23,452 nt of DNA from JAFDVL01 sp043775925 (GTDB taxonomy: Bacteria > Acidobacteriota > Blastocatellia > RBC074). The translations under genes were made by a program, and so were the position numbers. Each line of letters starts with the position of its first letter. Position 1 is the first letter of the stretch. The notes under the pieces were generated by a model, which had not been told where the DNA came from, searched no databases, and was given only the letters and a program-made list of their open reading frames with translations. The stretch spans positions 1-23,452 of the forward strand of contig JAYVRW010000134.1 of assembly GCA_043775925.1 (NCBI GenBank), given 5' to 3'. This document shows, one piece after another, positions 1 to 9,951 of the stretch.

Positions 1-1689
1 GTCGCTTTGTCAGGAACTGCGATTAGTGAAGACGGAAAATTGCTGGCGTACAGCTTGTCTTCCGCCGGATCGGACTGGCAGGAATGGAAGGTGCGCGACG
101 TTCTGACGGGCAAAGATTTGGACGATCATTTGAAGTGGTCAAAATTTTCGGGTGCAGCGTGGACGCCTGATAACAAAGGCTTTTATTACAGCCGCTACGA
201 TGAACCGAACGAAAAAACGAAGCTCGAAGACGCGAATTATTTTCAGAAACTGTATTACCATCGCCTCGGCACAAAGCAATCTGAAGATGCGCTGATTTAC
301 GAACGCAAGGATCAAAAAGAATGGGGCTTCGGAGGCGCAGTCAGTGAAGACGGACGTTATTTAATCATTAATGTCTGGCGCGGGACTGATCCGAAAAATC
401 TTTTGTTTTATCAAGACCTCAAAGCGAAAAATTCAAAAGTTGTTGAGCTGGTTAAGGACTTCGAAGCGTCGTACAGCTTCATCGGAAATGACGACGCCGT
501 CTTTTATTTTCGGACTGATTTGAAAGCTTCGCGTGGCAAGATTATTGCGATTGATACGAATAAATCTGACCGCAATAATTGGAAAGAAATCATCGCGGAA
601 TCCGCCGAAACCATTGATGGCGAAAGCGGCGTCAGCTTCGTCAACAATCAATTTATTGTTCCTTACCTGAAAGATGCGCGTTCGCAAATTAAGATTTTTG
701 AAGTAGGCGGCAAGCTCGTTCGTGAAGTCGAATTGCCGGGCATTGGGACGGCTTCGGGCTTTGGCGGCAAGCGCAAAGACAAAGAAACGTTTTACGCGTT
801 CACCGGATTTACTGCGCCAACTACGATTTACCGTTACAATTTGACGACGGGGAAATCGGCAATTTTTCGCGCTCCGAAAGTGGATTTCAATCCGAACGAT
901 TACGAAACGAAACAGGTGTTTTACGTCAGCAAAGACGCGACGAAAGTGCCGATGTTCATTACACATAAAAAAGGATTGAAGCTGGACGGCAGTAACCCGA
1001 CGTACCTTTACGGCTACGGTGGATTCAATGTTTCACTGACTCCGGCGTTCTCGATTTCCAATTTGGTTTGGATGGAAATGGGCGGCGTTTTTGCGCAACC
1101 GAATTTGCGTGGCGGTGGCGAATACGGCGAAGACTGGCATCAGGCGGGAATGAAATTGAAAAAGCAAAACGTCTTTGATGATTTCATTGCAGCGGCGGAA
1201 TGGTTGATTGCGAACAAATATACTTCGACGCCAAAGCTGGCGATTGGCGGCGGCAGCAATGGCGGGTTATTGGTCGGAGCTTGTATGACGCAACGCCCGG
1301 ATTTATTTGGCGCAGCGTTGCCTGCGGTTGGTGTGATGGACATGCTACGGTTTCAAAAGTTCACGATTGGCTGGGCGTGGACTTCGGATTACGGCTCATC
1401 CGAAAACGCCGACGATTTCAAGGCATTGTTCGCATATTCGCCACTACACAACATCAAGCCAGGCACGGCGTATCCGCCAACGATGGTGACGACGGCGGAT
1501 CACGATGATCGCGTCGTTCCGGCGCACAGCTTTAAATTTGCAGCGACGATGCAAGACGCGCAAACCGGAGCGAATCCAATCCTGATTCGGATTGAAACCG
1601 ATGCCGGGCACGGCGCAGGAAAACCAACGACAAAAGTGATTGAAGAAGTTGCGGATAAATGGGGATTTTTGATGAAGGTTTTAAAATAG
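1..1689 (+). CDS. Prolyl oligopeptidase family serine peptidase (S9A), 5'-truncated by window edge
   Basis: The reading frame is open from base 1 (V-A-L-S-G-T...), so the TTG at 7 is not a convincing start and the gene begins upstream of the window. About 562 residues are visible. The first part is a beta-propeller-like region with repeated SEDGK/SEDGR blade motifs. The C-terminal third is an alpha/beta-hydrolase domain. The catalytic triad is visible: Ser in GGGSNGG (codon 1255-1257), Asp in DHDDR (codon 1504-1506) and His in AGHGAGK (codon 1609-1611). The Arg of DDRVVP matches the substrate-binding Arg of the family. S9A enzymes cleave short peptides after proline and are about 680-700 aa long, so roughly the first 130 residues are missing; any signal peptide cannot be seen. 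The family call is firm; substrate and location are unknown. Confidence 0.95.
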   Translation, partial: VALSGTAISEDGKLLAYSLSSAGSDWQEWKVRDVLTGKDLDDHLKWSKFSGAAWTPDNKGFYYSRYDEPNEKTKLEDANYFQKLYYHRLGTKQSEDALIYERKDQKEWGFGGAVSEDGRYLIINVWRGTDPKNLLFYQDLKAKNSKVVELVKDFEASYSFIGNDDAVFYFRTDLKASRGKIIAIDTNKSDRNNWKEIIAESAETIDGESGVSFVNNQFIVPYLKDARSQIKIFEVGGKLVREVELPGIGTASGFGGKRKDKETFYAFTGFTAPTTIYRYNLTTGKSAIFRAPKVDFNPNDYETKQVFYVSKDATKVPMFITHKKGLKLDGSNPTYLYGYGGFNVSLTPAFSISNLVWMEMGGVFAQPNLRGGGEYGEDWHQAGMKLKKQNVFDDFIAAAEWLIANKYTSTPKLAIGGGSNGGLLVGACMTQRPDLFGAALPAVGVMDMLRFQKFTIGWAWTSDYGSSENADDFKALFAYSPLHNIKPGTAYPPTMVTTADHDDRVVPAHSFKFAATMQDAQTGANPILIRIETDAGHGAGKPTTKVIEEVADKWGFLMKVLK

Positions 1690-1704
1690 AATCTGGATGA
1701 CCAA

Positions 1705-1751
1705 GATTGAGCGGATTATCGCAGTTCTGATCCGCGATAATCCGCTCAATC
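1705..1751. repeat. Perfect 18-bp inverted repeat with embedded ATCCGC direct repeats
   Basis: The arms 1705-1722 and 1734-1751 are perfect reverse complements separated by an 11-nt loop. The right half also carries the heptamer-like unit ATCCGC three times at 9-10 nt spacing (about 1731-1756), so the element is both palindromic and internally repetitive. It lies 16 nt after the peptidase stop and about 90 nt before ileS. There is no T-run directly after the stem, so a classic intrinsic terminator is not obvious. A dispersed REP-type repeat acting as a transcript 3' end is the likelier reading. Confidence 0.7.
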
Positions 1752-1842
1752 CGCGTTATCGGTGGTCTATTTCTTCTAAAGATGCTTTTTTTCAGCGCAT
1801 AAGCTATCATCTGCGGTCATTAATATTTTAAAGATAAGCATT

Positions 1843-4626
<2,784 letters not shown>

Positions 4627-4628
4627 AA

Positions 4629-4781
4629 ATGGATAGCCAAGAAGAAGATTTTATTGATTCTGAAGAAGCGAAAAGAATTCTTTCAGAAACAAAACCGGAA
4701 GATTGGATTCCTTATTCAGCGCTTCGTGCAGAACTCGGGTTAATAGAGGATCATTCCGATCCTAAAAATTGCCCATCGTAA
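4629..4781 (+). CDS. Small acidic ORF of unknown function between ileS and lspA (50 aa)
   Basis: ATG at 4629 lies 2 nt after the ileS stop and the frame runs 50 codons to TAA at 4779-4781, 15 nt before the lspA ATG. The product begins MDSQEEDF and contains SEEAKRIL and EDWIPYSALRAELG. It is strongly acidic, soluble and predicted helical, with no signal peptide or membrane segment. The tight packing suggests translational coupling with ileS and membership of the ileS-lspA-lgt operon. There is no independent Shine-Dalgarno sequence. The EDWIPYxxLRxELG stretch resembles the short C-terminal tails of antitoxin-like or small accessory proteins, but I cannot assign a family. It could also be a non-functional spacer; the protein-like composition favours a real gene. 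Confidence 0.5.
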   Translation: MDSQEEDFIDSEEAKRILSETKPEDWIPYSALRAELGLIEDHSDPKNCPS

Positions 4782-4788
4782 AGAGGTG
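4781..4788 (+). promoter_or_regulatory. Ribosome binding site of lspA
   Basis: AAGAGGTG lies 8 nt before the ATG at 4797 and only 5 nt before the in-frame TTG at 4794. Spacing therefore favours the ATG. Confidence 0.6.
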
Positions 4789-4796
4789 TATCGTTG

Positions 4797-5300
4797 ATGC
4801 AAACCAAAGTGAAATATTTTGTGCTGGCTCTGATTGTGCTGATTGCCGATCAAGTCTCGAAGGCGTGGGCTACTGGAAGACTATTTCCCTCAGACTCTCT
4901 GGAAGTCATCCCGAATTTCTTTCGTTTCACCTATGCGCGCAATCGCGGAGTCGCGTTCAGCTTATTTGCTGACAGTAAATACGAAATCAAGTGGGTGCTG
5001 GCGGCGATTTCCTTATTGGCGGCAATAGGAGTTACTTATTACTTAGTGCGTCTTGCCGCCAATAATTTACGGCTCAATGTTTCGTTATCATTGTTGCTCG
5101 CGGGGATAGTCGGAAACCTGATTGATCGTATTCGACTCGGCGAAGTGGTAGACTTCATTGATTTTCACTGGTACGAAAAATATACGTGGCCTACATTTAA
5201 TATCGCGGATGCTGCGATTTGCATAGGCGCAACCTTGCTGGCGTTGGAAATGTTATTTGAGGAAAAAACGCCGTCGCACAATGCAACCCTGACCGACTAA
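4797..5300 (+). CDS. lspA: Lipoprotein signal peptidase (signal peptidase II)
   Basis: This inner-membrane aspartyl peptidase (family A8) cleaves the signal peptide of prolipoproteins after Lgt has modified the lipobox Cys. The 167 residues match family length. Four hydrophobic segments are visible (about 6-26, 66-87, 94-112, 134-152). The conserved motifs are DQxSK (18-22), NRGVAF (49-54), GNLIDR with catalytic Asp110, and FNIADA with catalytic Asp138. A TTG start at 4794 is possible, but the ATG at 4797 has the better Shine-Dalgarno spacing. The lgt gene follows after 10 nt, so both lipoprotein-maturation steps appear co-transcribed. A candidate client lipoprotein is encoded at 14995. Confidence 0.97.
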   Translation: MQTKVKYFVLALIVLIADQVSKAWATGRLFPSDSLEVIPNFFRFTYARNRGVAFSLFADSKYEIKWVLAAISLLAAIGVTYYLVRLAANNLRLNVSLSLLLAGIVGNLIDRIRLGEVVDFIDFHWYEKYTWPTFNIADAAICIGATLLALEMLFEEKTPSHNATLTD

Positions 5301-5310
5301 AACTCTCTTC

Positions 5311-6177
5311 ATGTTTCCTGAACTCTTCAAAATCCCCTTCATAGATTTCCCTGTCAATACATACGGATTGTTACTTGCCATTTCGTTTTTGGTTGGCATG
5401 TATGTGATGGCAAAACAGGCGGCGCGGGACGGATTGAATGTTAATCGCGTGTACGATCTGGGTCTGTGGGTTCTAGGTTCAGCCTTAATCGGATCAAAAC
5501 TTTTGATGGTAATAACGGAGTGGGAAAATTATCGAGATAACTTGAAAGGCCTGTTTTCATTAGACTTTCTGCGCTCTGCCGGCGTTTTTTATGGTGGCTT
5601 TTTAGGAGCTGTCATCGCCTCAGTAATCGTGATGCGCATTTATAAATTGCCCTGGTGGCGGACGGCGGATGCGTTTGCGCCCGGCATCATCATTGGTCAG
5701 GCGATTGGTCGGCTGGGATGTTTCAGCGCCGGTTGTTGCTGGGGCAAACCGACCGATGGGATCTGCGGTGTTCACTTCAGTGAGCGCGGTCACGAATTAA
5801 CCAGTGTGCCAACCAAAGTTTCAGATTTGACCGACACACTGCAACGAAGTTTCTGGGAACAAAAGCTGGGAAGTTTATCTGCGCCGTTACATTTGCATCC
5901 GGTTCAGCTTTACGAAGTTGGCGCAGCAATCCTGATTTTCATCATCCTGCTCGTAATGGCACGAAAGCGAAAATTTTACGGTCAGATTGTGCTGGCTTAC
6001 GCGATGCTCTACGCCTTTGCACGATTCGTGATTGAATTCTGGCGCGACGATCCGCGTGGAGGATTGCTCGGACTTTCTACTTCGCAATTTATCGCGGCTG
6101 TAATTTTTGTCAGCTCGCTGCTGGCTTATACCTATCGCGCCAAAAACTTGAGCAGTGCAGAAGCCCACACGGAGTAA
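5311..6177 (+). CDS. lgt: Phosphatidylglycerol--prolipoprotein diacylglyceryl transferase
   Basis: Lgt transfers diacylglycerol from phosphatidylglycerol to the lipobox Cys of prolipoproteins, the step before LspA. The 288-aa product is polytopic. It contains the Lgt signature region GRLGCFSAGCCWGKPT (about residues 132-147; the Cys-rich variant of the GRIGNF box), HPVQLYE near 195 and RFVIEFWRDDPRGG toward the C-terminus. About 40 residues between the two boxes form a loop longer than in E. coli. There is no strong Shine-Dalgarno; it begins 10 nt after lspA and is probably translationally coupled. An oddity: the last codons (A-E-A-H-T-E-stop, 6157-6177) are made from an arm of the palindromic repeat described at 6156-6275, so the native C-terminus seems to have been replaced or extended by repeat insertion. 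Confidence 0.96.
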   Translation: MFPELFKIPFIDFPVNTYGLLLAISFLVGMYVMAKQAARDGLNVNRVYDLGLWVLGSALIGSKLLMVITEWENYRDNLKGLFSLDFLRSAGVFYGGFLGAVIASVIVMRIYKLPWWRTADAFAPGIIIGQAIGRLGCFSAGCCWGKPTDGICGVHFSERGHELTSVPTKVSDLTDTLQRSFWEQKLGSLSAPLHLHPVQLYEVGAAILIFIILLVMARKRKFYGQIVLAYAMLYAFARFVIEFWRDDPRGGLLGLSTSQFIAAVIFVSSLLAYTYRAKNLSSAEAHTE

Positions 6178-6183
6178 GGGCGT
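6156..6183 (+). repeat. Extra copy of the palindromic-repeat left arm, fused to the lgt 3' end
   Basis: The 28 nt from 6156 match the left arm at 20161-20188 in 25 of 28 positions, and match the reverse complement of the right arm there in 26 of 28. The copy carries the lgt stop codon (6175-6177) and continues 6 nt past it. It is followed 4 nt later by a full palindrome (6188-6275) whose own left arm begins with the same GGCAGAAGCCC sequence, so this locus has two left arms in tandem. Confidence 0.8.
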
Positions 6184-6187
6184 ATTA

Positions 6188-6275
6188 GGCAGAAGCCCGC
6201 GTGTTAACAAGGGTTTAGTGTTGAGGAAGTTATTTCCTTAGCACGGTAGCCCTCCTTAACAGTTGGGCTTCTGCC
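6188..6275. repeat. Imperfect palindromic element, same family as 20159-20254
   Basis: The arms 6188-6213 and 6250-6275 pair over GGCAGAAGCCC, then with mismatches over TGTTAA and AGGG. The inner part has a second small stem (GAGGAA near 6222, TTCCTT near 6235). The architecture is the same as at 20159-20254: an outer GCAGAAGCC...AAGGG stem with an inner stem. It sits between lgt and the glycosyltransferase gene and could serve as a 3' end processing or termination structure for the ileS-lgt operon. It ends 15 nt before the next ATG. Confidence 0.75.
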
Positions 6276-6290
6276 TTTAAATTAATTCTT

Positions 6291-8375
6291 ATGCGTCTTG
6301 CTTACTTCACACCGCTTCCGCCCAGCAAATCCGGCATCGCGGATTACAATGCTGAGCTGTTGCCATATCTGGCGCGTGGAGCAGACATCACTGTTTTCGT
6401 TGAGCATGAACGCGAAATAAAAGCGCATCGGGATCGCACAGATTACAAAGTTCATGACCTGGCGCATTTCGATGGAATGCACTATGAAAACCCCTTCGAT
6501 TTGTGCATTTATCATCTCGGCAATAACCCCTATCACGAATTTGTTTACGATCAGGCATTGCTCGTTCCGGGCTTAGCCGTCTTGCATGAACATTGCCTGC
6601 ATCATTTGATGACACTGAAAACATTGGATCGAAATGACGAAAAGACTTATCGCCAATTAATGTTTCAATCATACGGACGAACCGGAGCGCAGCTCGCAGA
6701 TACACGCGAACGCGGCATCAGCAGCGATTATCAGCAATTTGTGATGCCTGCCAATTATCAACTTTTATCGCGCAGCCTGGGTGTGATCGTGCATAATGAA
6801 TACGCGGCTTCACACCTTGAATTACCGGAGGAAATAGCGCTGACCAAACGCTCGCCTGATGCATTGCCTCAAGCTCCGTTAGTGCACATTATCCCGCATC
6901 ATCTTTCACCAAAAGTTTTTGAATTAGACCAACTTGACAAAGACGCCGTTCGGGTTTCATTGCAATTAAGCACTGAAGATTTTGTGATTGGAGCTTTCGG
7001 ATTTGTCACAGCAGCGAAGCGATTGCCGATTGTATTGCGTGCTTTCAAGCGTTTATTAGCGGTCGCTCCGAATGCTTATTTCGTCATCGTCGGCGAAGAT
7101 CATTGGAAGTGGAGCGTGACCCCGCTGATTGAAGAAATGGGACTTGAAAAACAAGTTCGTATTACTGGATACACCAATGAACGCGAATTTTTTCAGTACT
7201 TGAAAGCCGTCGATGTCGTTGTAAATTTGCGCTACCCAACTGCCGGAGAAACTTCGGGAACGTTGATTCGCGCACTGGGCGCAGGCAAACCTGTGATCGT
7301 TTCCGACTTTGGTCAACACGCCGATCTGCCGGATGAAATTTGCTTGAAGACCCCCCTTGATGAAAGCGAGGAAGATGCGCTTTATCAGCATTTTCATCAT
7401 CTCGCCTTTCAAGGATTGCTCCGCGAACGATTGGGTGAACGCGCCAACAGATACGTCCGGCGCGAACACGACATTGCAAAATGTGCGGCAAGTTATTTGA
7501 GCTTTGCCGAAGAAGTCAGGCGTGAGCGCACCATCAAAACTTCGCTGAATAAAAGCGTCCAACTTACTCCCAAAATTGAATTTGATGATGAAGAAGCGCT
7601 AGGAGACGCGCTGGGATTTTTCGCTGGCGATGATGCGACGCAAGGATATTTTCGGCATCATCGGCATCGTTTGCTGGAAACTTTGAAGCTGATTCCACGG
7701 GGCGATGGTTCGCAACGATTGTTGGAACTCAGCAGTTATTTGCAGTTGCCGCCGTTGCTTCATCGCTACGCAAATTATGCGCAAGTTGAAGTGACAGGTT
7801 ATTGGCAGGACGGGCCAGATAAAAAGCGTCGGACGTTAGAACATTCACTCACCAAAGAAAAATTACAGTTCGATATGCAGCGGCTGAATGTTGAGCGCGA
7901 TGCGTTTCCGTACACTGATGATTATTTCGATGTGGCGTTATGCTGTGAATTAATTGAACATCTTTCTGAAGACCCGATGCACATGATTATTGAACTGAAT
8001 CGTGTCTTGAAATGGGGCGGATTGCTGGTGATTACGACGCCGAATATTTCCAGCGCGATCAGCATTCAGGAAATTTTGAAAGGTCGCAGCCCTTATGTTT
8101 ATGGGAATTACAACCGCGAAAATATTAACTACGGTTTGAGTGATCGCCATAACCGGGAATATACGCCCGAAGATTTGCGCATCGTCCTCGAAGCCGGAGG
8201 CTTTGAAGTCGTTGAATTATTTACCAATGATACGTGGAATGCTCCGGGTGAAGATGTGAAAAAACTCCTCGAAAAAACTGGCGTCCCGATGAATTTGCGC
8301 GGTGATAATATTTTTGCGGTAGGCAGGAAAATCACTGCGCATGTCGAACGTTATCCGCGACGGATATACGATTAA
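6291..8375 (+). CDS. Fused glycosyltransferase (GT4-like) and SAM-dependent methyltransferase
   Basis: The 694-aa protein joins two domains. Residues 1 to about 410 are a GT-B glycosyltransferase: N-terminal MRLAYFTPLPPSKSGIADYN, typical of GT4 enzymes, VIGAFGFVTAAKR at the start of the second Rossmann half, and the donor-binding region GETSGTLIRALGAGKPVIVSD near 318-338. Residues of about 455-650 resemble a Methyltransf_11-type domain: FDVALCCELIEHL and LNRVLKWGGLLVITTPN are clear post-I/IV-V motifs near 545-590. SAM motif I is degenerate (LLELSSYLQLPP near 477, lacking the usual GxGxG). The enzyme probably adds and methylates or caps a sugar on a surface glycan, which fits the Wzt-like ATPase downstream. 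There is no visible Shine-Dalgarno. Sugar and acceptor cannot be told. Confidence 0.9.
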   Translation: MRLAYFTPLPPSKSGIADYNAELLPYLARGADITVFVEHEREIKAHRDRTDYKVHDLAHFDGMHYENPFDLCIYHLGNNPYHEFVYDQALLVPGLAVLHEHCLHHLMTLKTLDRNDEKTYRQLMFQSYGRTGAQLADTRERGISSDYQQFVMPANYQLLSRSLGVIVHNEYAASHLELPEEIALTKRSPDALPQAPLVHIIPHHLSPKVFELDQLDKDAVRVSLQLSTEDFVIGAFGFVTAAKRLPIVLRAFKRLLAVAPNAYFVIVGEDHWKWSVTPLIEEMGLEKQVRITGYTNEREFFQYLKAVDVVVNLRYPTAGETSGTLIRALGAGKPVIVSDFGQHADLPDEICLKTPLDESEEDALYQHFHHLAFQGLLRERLGERANRYVRREHDIAKCAASYLSFAEEVRRERTIKTSLNKSVQLTPKIEFDDEEALGDALGFFAGDDATQGYFRHHRHRLLETLKLIPRGDGSQRLLELSSYLQLPPLLHRYANYAQVEVTGYWQDGPDKKRRTLEHSLTKEKLQFDMQRLNVERDAFPYTDDYFDVALCCELIEHLSEDPMHMIIELNRVLKWGGLLVITTPNISSAISIQEILKGRSPYVYGNYNRENINYGLSDRHNREYTPEDLRIVLEAGGFEVVELFTNDTWNAPGEDVKKLLEKTGVPMNLRGDNIFAVGRKITAHVERYPRRIYD

Positions 8376-8380
8376 AAATT

Positions 8381-8493
8381 AAAAGGCAAATATCAAAACT
8401 CAAATGGCAAAAGTGTATAAGGAATGGCGACGCCACTTTTACAAAAAGTAAGTGCCGCCCTTTTGATATTTGATATTTACCTTTTGCCATTTG
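8381..8493. repeat. AT-rich composite inverted repeat between the GT-MT and wzt-like genes
   Basis: Two blocks recur in inverted form. CAAATATCAAAA (8387-8398) is the reverse complement of 8461-8472. CAAATGGCAAAAG (8401-8413) is the exact reverse complement of 8481-8493. The order is A-B...A'-B', so the arms do not nest as one hairpin; this looks like a rearranged or compound dispersed repeat. The centre contains a second palindrome: AAAAGTG (8409-8415) against CACTTTT (8434-8440), with TGGCG-A-CGCCA inside. No protein-coding reading is credible. It ends 10 nt before the next ATG, so it is part of that gene's 5' leader if the two genes are co-transcribed. Confidence 0.7.
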
Positions 8494-8503
8494 ATTTTTT
8501 CTC

Positions 8504-9769
8504 ATGATTTTAGTCCAGGGAATTTCCAAGCTCTACCGTACTTACGACAGTCCTTCAGGGCGGCTGAAGGAAATTCTTTTGCGTGGGACTCGCAAGTATC
8601 ACCGCGATTTTTGGGCGCTTCAGGATGTCAGCCTTGAAGTCCCTTCCGGCGAAACATTGGGCATCATTGGACGCAACGGAGCCGGGAAAACTACGTTGTT
8701 GCAAGTCATCGCGGGAGTGTTGCAACCAACTACGGGTGAAGTTAGTGTGACAGGGCGAGTCACGGCTTTGTTAGAACTGGGCAGCGGGTTCAATCTGGAA
8801 TACACGGGACGCGAAAACATTTTGCTGAGCGGGCAAATTCTCGGCTTTACCGAAGACGAAATGCGCCGCCGAATGGATGTGATTGTGCGCTTTGCCGAGC
8901 TGGAAGAATTTGTTGATCAGCCCGTCAAAACGTATTCCACTGGAATGATTATGCGGCTGGCGTTTGCGGCTGCCATTCACGTTGACCCGGATGTTTTGAT
9001 CGTAGACGAAGCTCTTTCCGTGGGTGATGCTTACTTCCAACGCAAATCATTAGACCGCATCGAATATTTTCGACGCGCCGGAAAAACCGTTTTATTTGTG
9101 TCTCACGACCCGCGTTTGATTCAGCGATTTTGTACACGCGCTCTATGGATGGAAGGTGGCAAAGTGGCCATGGCAGGCGATGCTCGTGAAGTTGTGACCG
9201 CCTACGAAGCCTTCTGCCAACGCCTGGAAAACGAACGATTGAGTGCTGTCTCGAAGGAACTTGACACGCAGCGAGATCATTCGCTCAAGCAGGACGCCGA
9301 GGCTATTGTCAAAGATTTACAGTTGATCGGTTCACGCTGGGGAAATGGGCATTTGAAGTTTACGGGGTTGGAACTTCTGGATGCTGAAAGACAACCCAAA
9401 TGGATTTTTCAGATGGGTGAAGGCGTTACGGTCAATTTGAAAATTGAGTCAGATGCCGATTATGAAAAGGCGATTTTTGCGGTAGACATTCACCGCTTCG
9501 ATGGATTTTTTATTGGGACAATTAATAATTACGATGCCAACCCTCATCCGATCCCGATTAAGCGCGGAGAAAATCTGGTGCAGCTTGAAATTCCAAATCT
9601 GGACATTCCGCAGAACAGTTATTTCCTTTCCCTGAAGGCTTACACGGAGCCAGACCCACCATATTGGACGAATCCGGCTGATGTCCACAACCAGATGTAC
9701 CAGCTCACAATCGTTGCTGAGCAGGCGCGTCACGGATTGATGTCGTTTGAGGTGAAGTGGAAAATCTAA
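8504..9769 (+). CDS. Polysaccharide ABC transporter ATPase, Wzt-like with C-terminal carbohydrate-binding-type domain
   Basis: This is the ATPase subunit of an ABC-2 exporter for O-antigen, teichoic-acid or other surface polysaccharide. The nucleotide-binding domain is complete: Walker A GRNGAGKTT (about residues 55-63), signature region STGMIMRLAFA near 145, Walker B DVLIVDEAL near 161-169 and the H-loop VSHD near 199. After a linker of about 230-270 comes a beta-rich C-terminal domain (to 421) of the Wzt type, which in E. coli O8/O9a reads the chain-terminating modification on the glycan. Pairing with an upstream GT-methyltransferase suits that logic, since chains in those systems are capped by methylation. 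The permease (Wzm) is not in this window, so it must be encoded elsewhere or the locus is split. The ATG at 8504 has no good Shine-Dalgarno but gives the family N-terminus. Confidence 0.92.
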   Translation: MILVQGISKLYRTYDSPSGRLKEILLRGTRKYHRDFWALQDVSLEVPSGETLGIIGRNGAGKTTLLQVIAGVLQPTTGEVSVTGRVTALLELGSGFNLEYTGRENILLSGQILGFTEDEMRRRMDVIVRFAELEEFVDQPVKTYSTGMIMRLAFAAAIHVDPDVLIVDEALSVGDAYFQRKSLDRIEYFRRAGKTVLFVSHDPRLIQRFCTRALWMEGGKVAMAGDAREVVTAYEAFCQRLENERLSAVSKELDTQRDHSLKQDAEAIVKDLQLIGSRWGNGHLKFTGLELLDAERQPKWIFQMGEGVTVNLKIESDADYEKAIFAVDIHRFDGFFIGTINNYDANPHPIPIKRGENLVQLEIPNLDIPQNSYFLSLKAYTEPDPPYWTNPADVHNQMYQLTIVAEQARHGLMSFEVKWKI

Positions 9770-9828
9770 AGTTTAATAGGAAATTATTAAATCAGTAAGA
9801 AATCCAACTGATTGTAATGATTAAACTT
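9769..9828. repeat. Nested inverted repeats after the ABC ATPase gene
   Basis: The outer arms AAGTTTAAT (9769-9777) and ATTAAACTT (9820-9828) are perfect complements. The inner arms AATCAGT (9790-9796) and ACTGATT (9807-9813) are also perfect. The structure starts at the last base of the stop codon and has no following T-run; it may end or stabilise the transcript. The stems are AT-rich and weak. Confidence 0.45.
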
Positions 9829-9856
9829 GACTAAAGATTCAATCTGAGCGTAAAGT
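9827..9856 (+). promoter_or_regulatory. Possible sigma70-type promoter for the CHRD gene
   Basis: TTGACT (9827-9832) and TAAAGT (9851-9856) are separated by 18 nt, about 95 nt upstream of the start codon. The -10 box is poor, so this is weak support. Confidence 0.3.
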
Positions 9857-9951
9857 AAATATACCGGCAAAAATTACATTCACTATCTGGTTTAGCGGGC
9901 CAGACTTTAACCAAAACCCCACTTTTCAATAATTCAAAGGATGGTGTCTAT

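Noticed and set aside
433..966. 177-codon minus-strand frame inside the prolyl oligopeptidase gene
   Set aside because: It is antisense to conserved propeller sequence and has no start context; a codon-bias shadow.
1690..1842. T-box or other ileS leader riboswitch
   Set aside because: There is no recognisable T-box sequence or specifier stem; the only structure is the repeat-like palindrome.
5887..6210. 107-codon minus-strand frame over the lgt 3' end
   Set aside because: It is antisense to lgt and starts in the palindromic repeat.
7056..7562. 168-codon minus-strand frame inside the GT-MT gene
   Set aside because: It is antisense to the conserved glycosyltransferase donor site; no protein family features.
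8332..8529. 65-codon minus-strand frame across the GT-MT/ABC gap
   Set aside because: Most of it is a translation of the compound repeat at 8381-8493, so the frame is repeat-derived.
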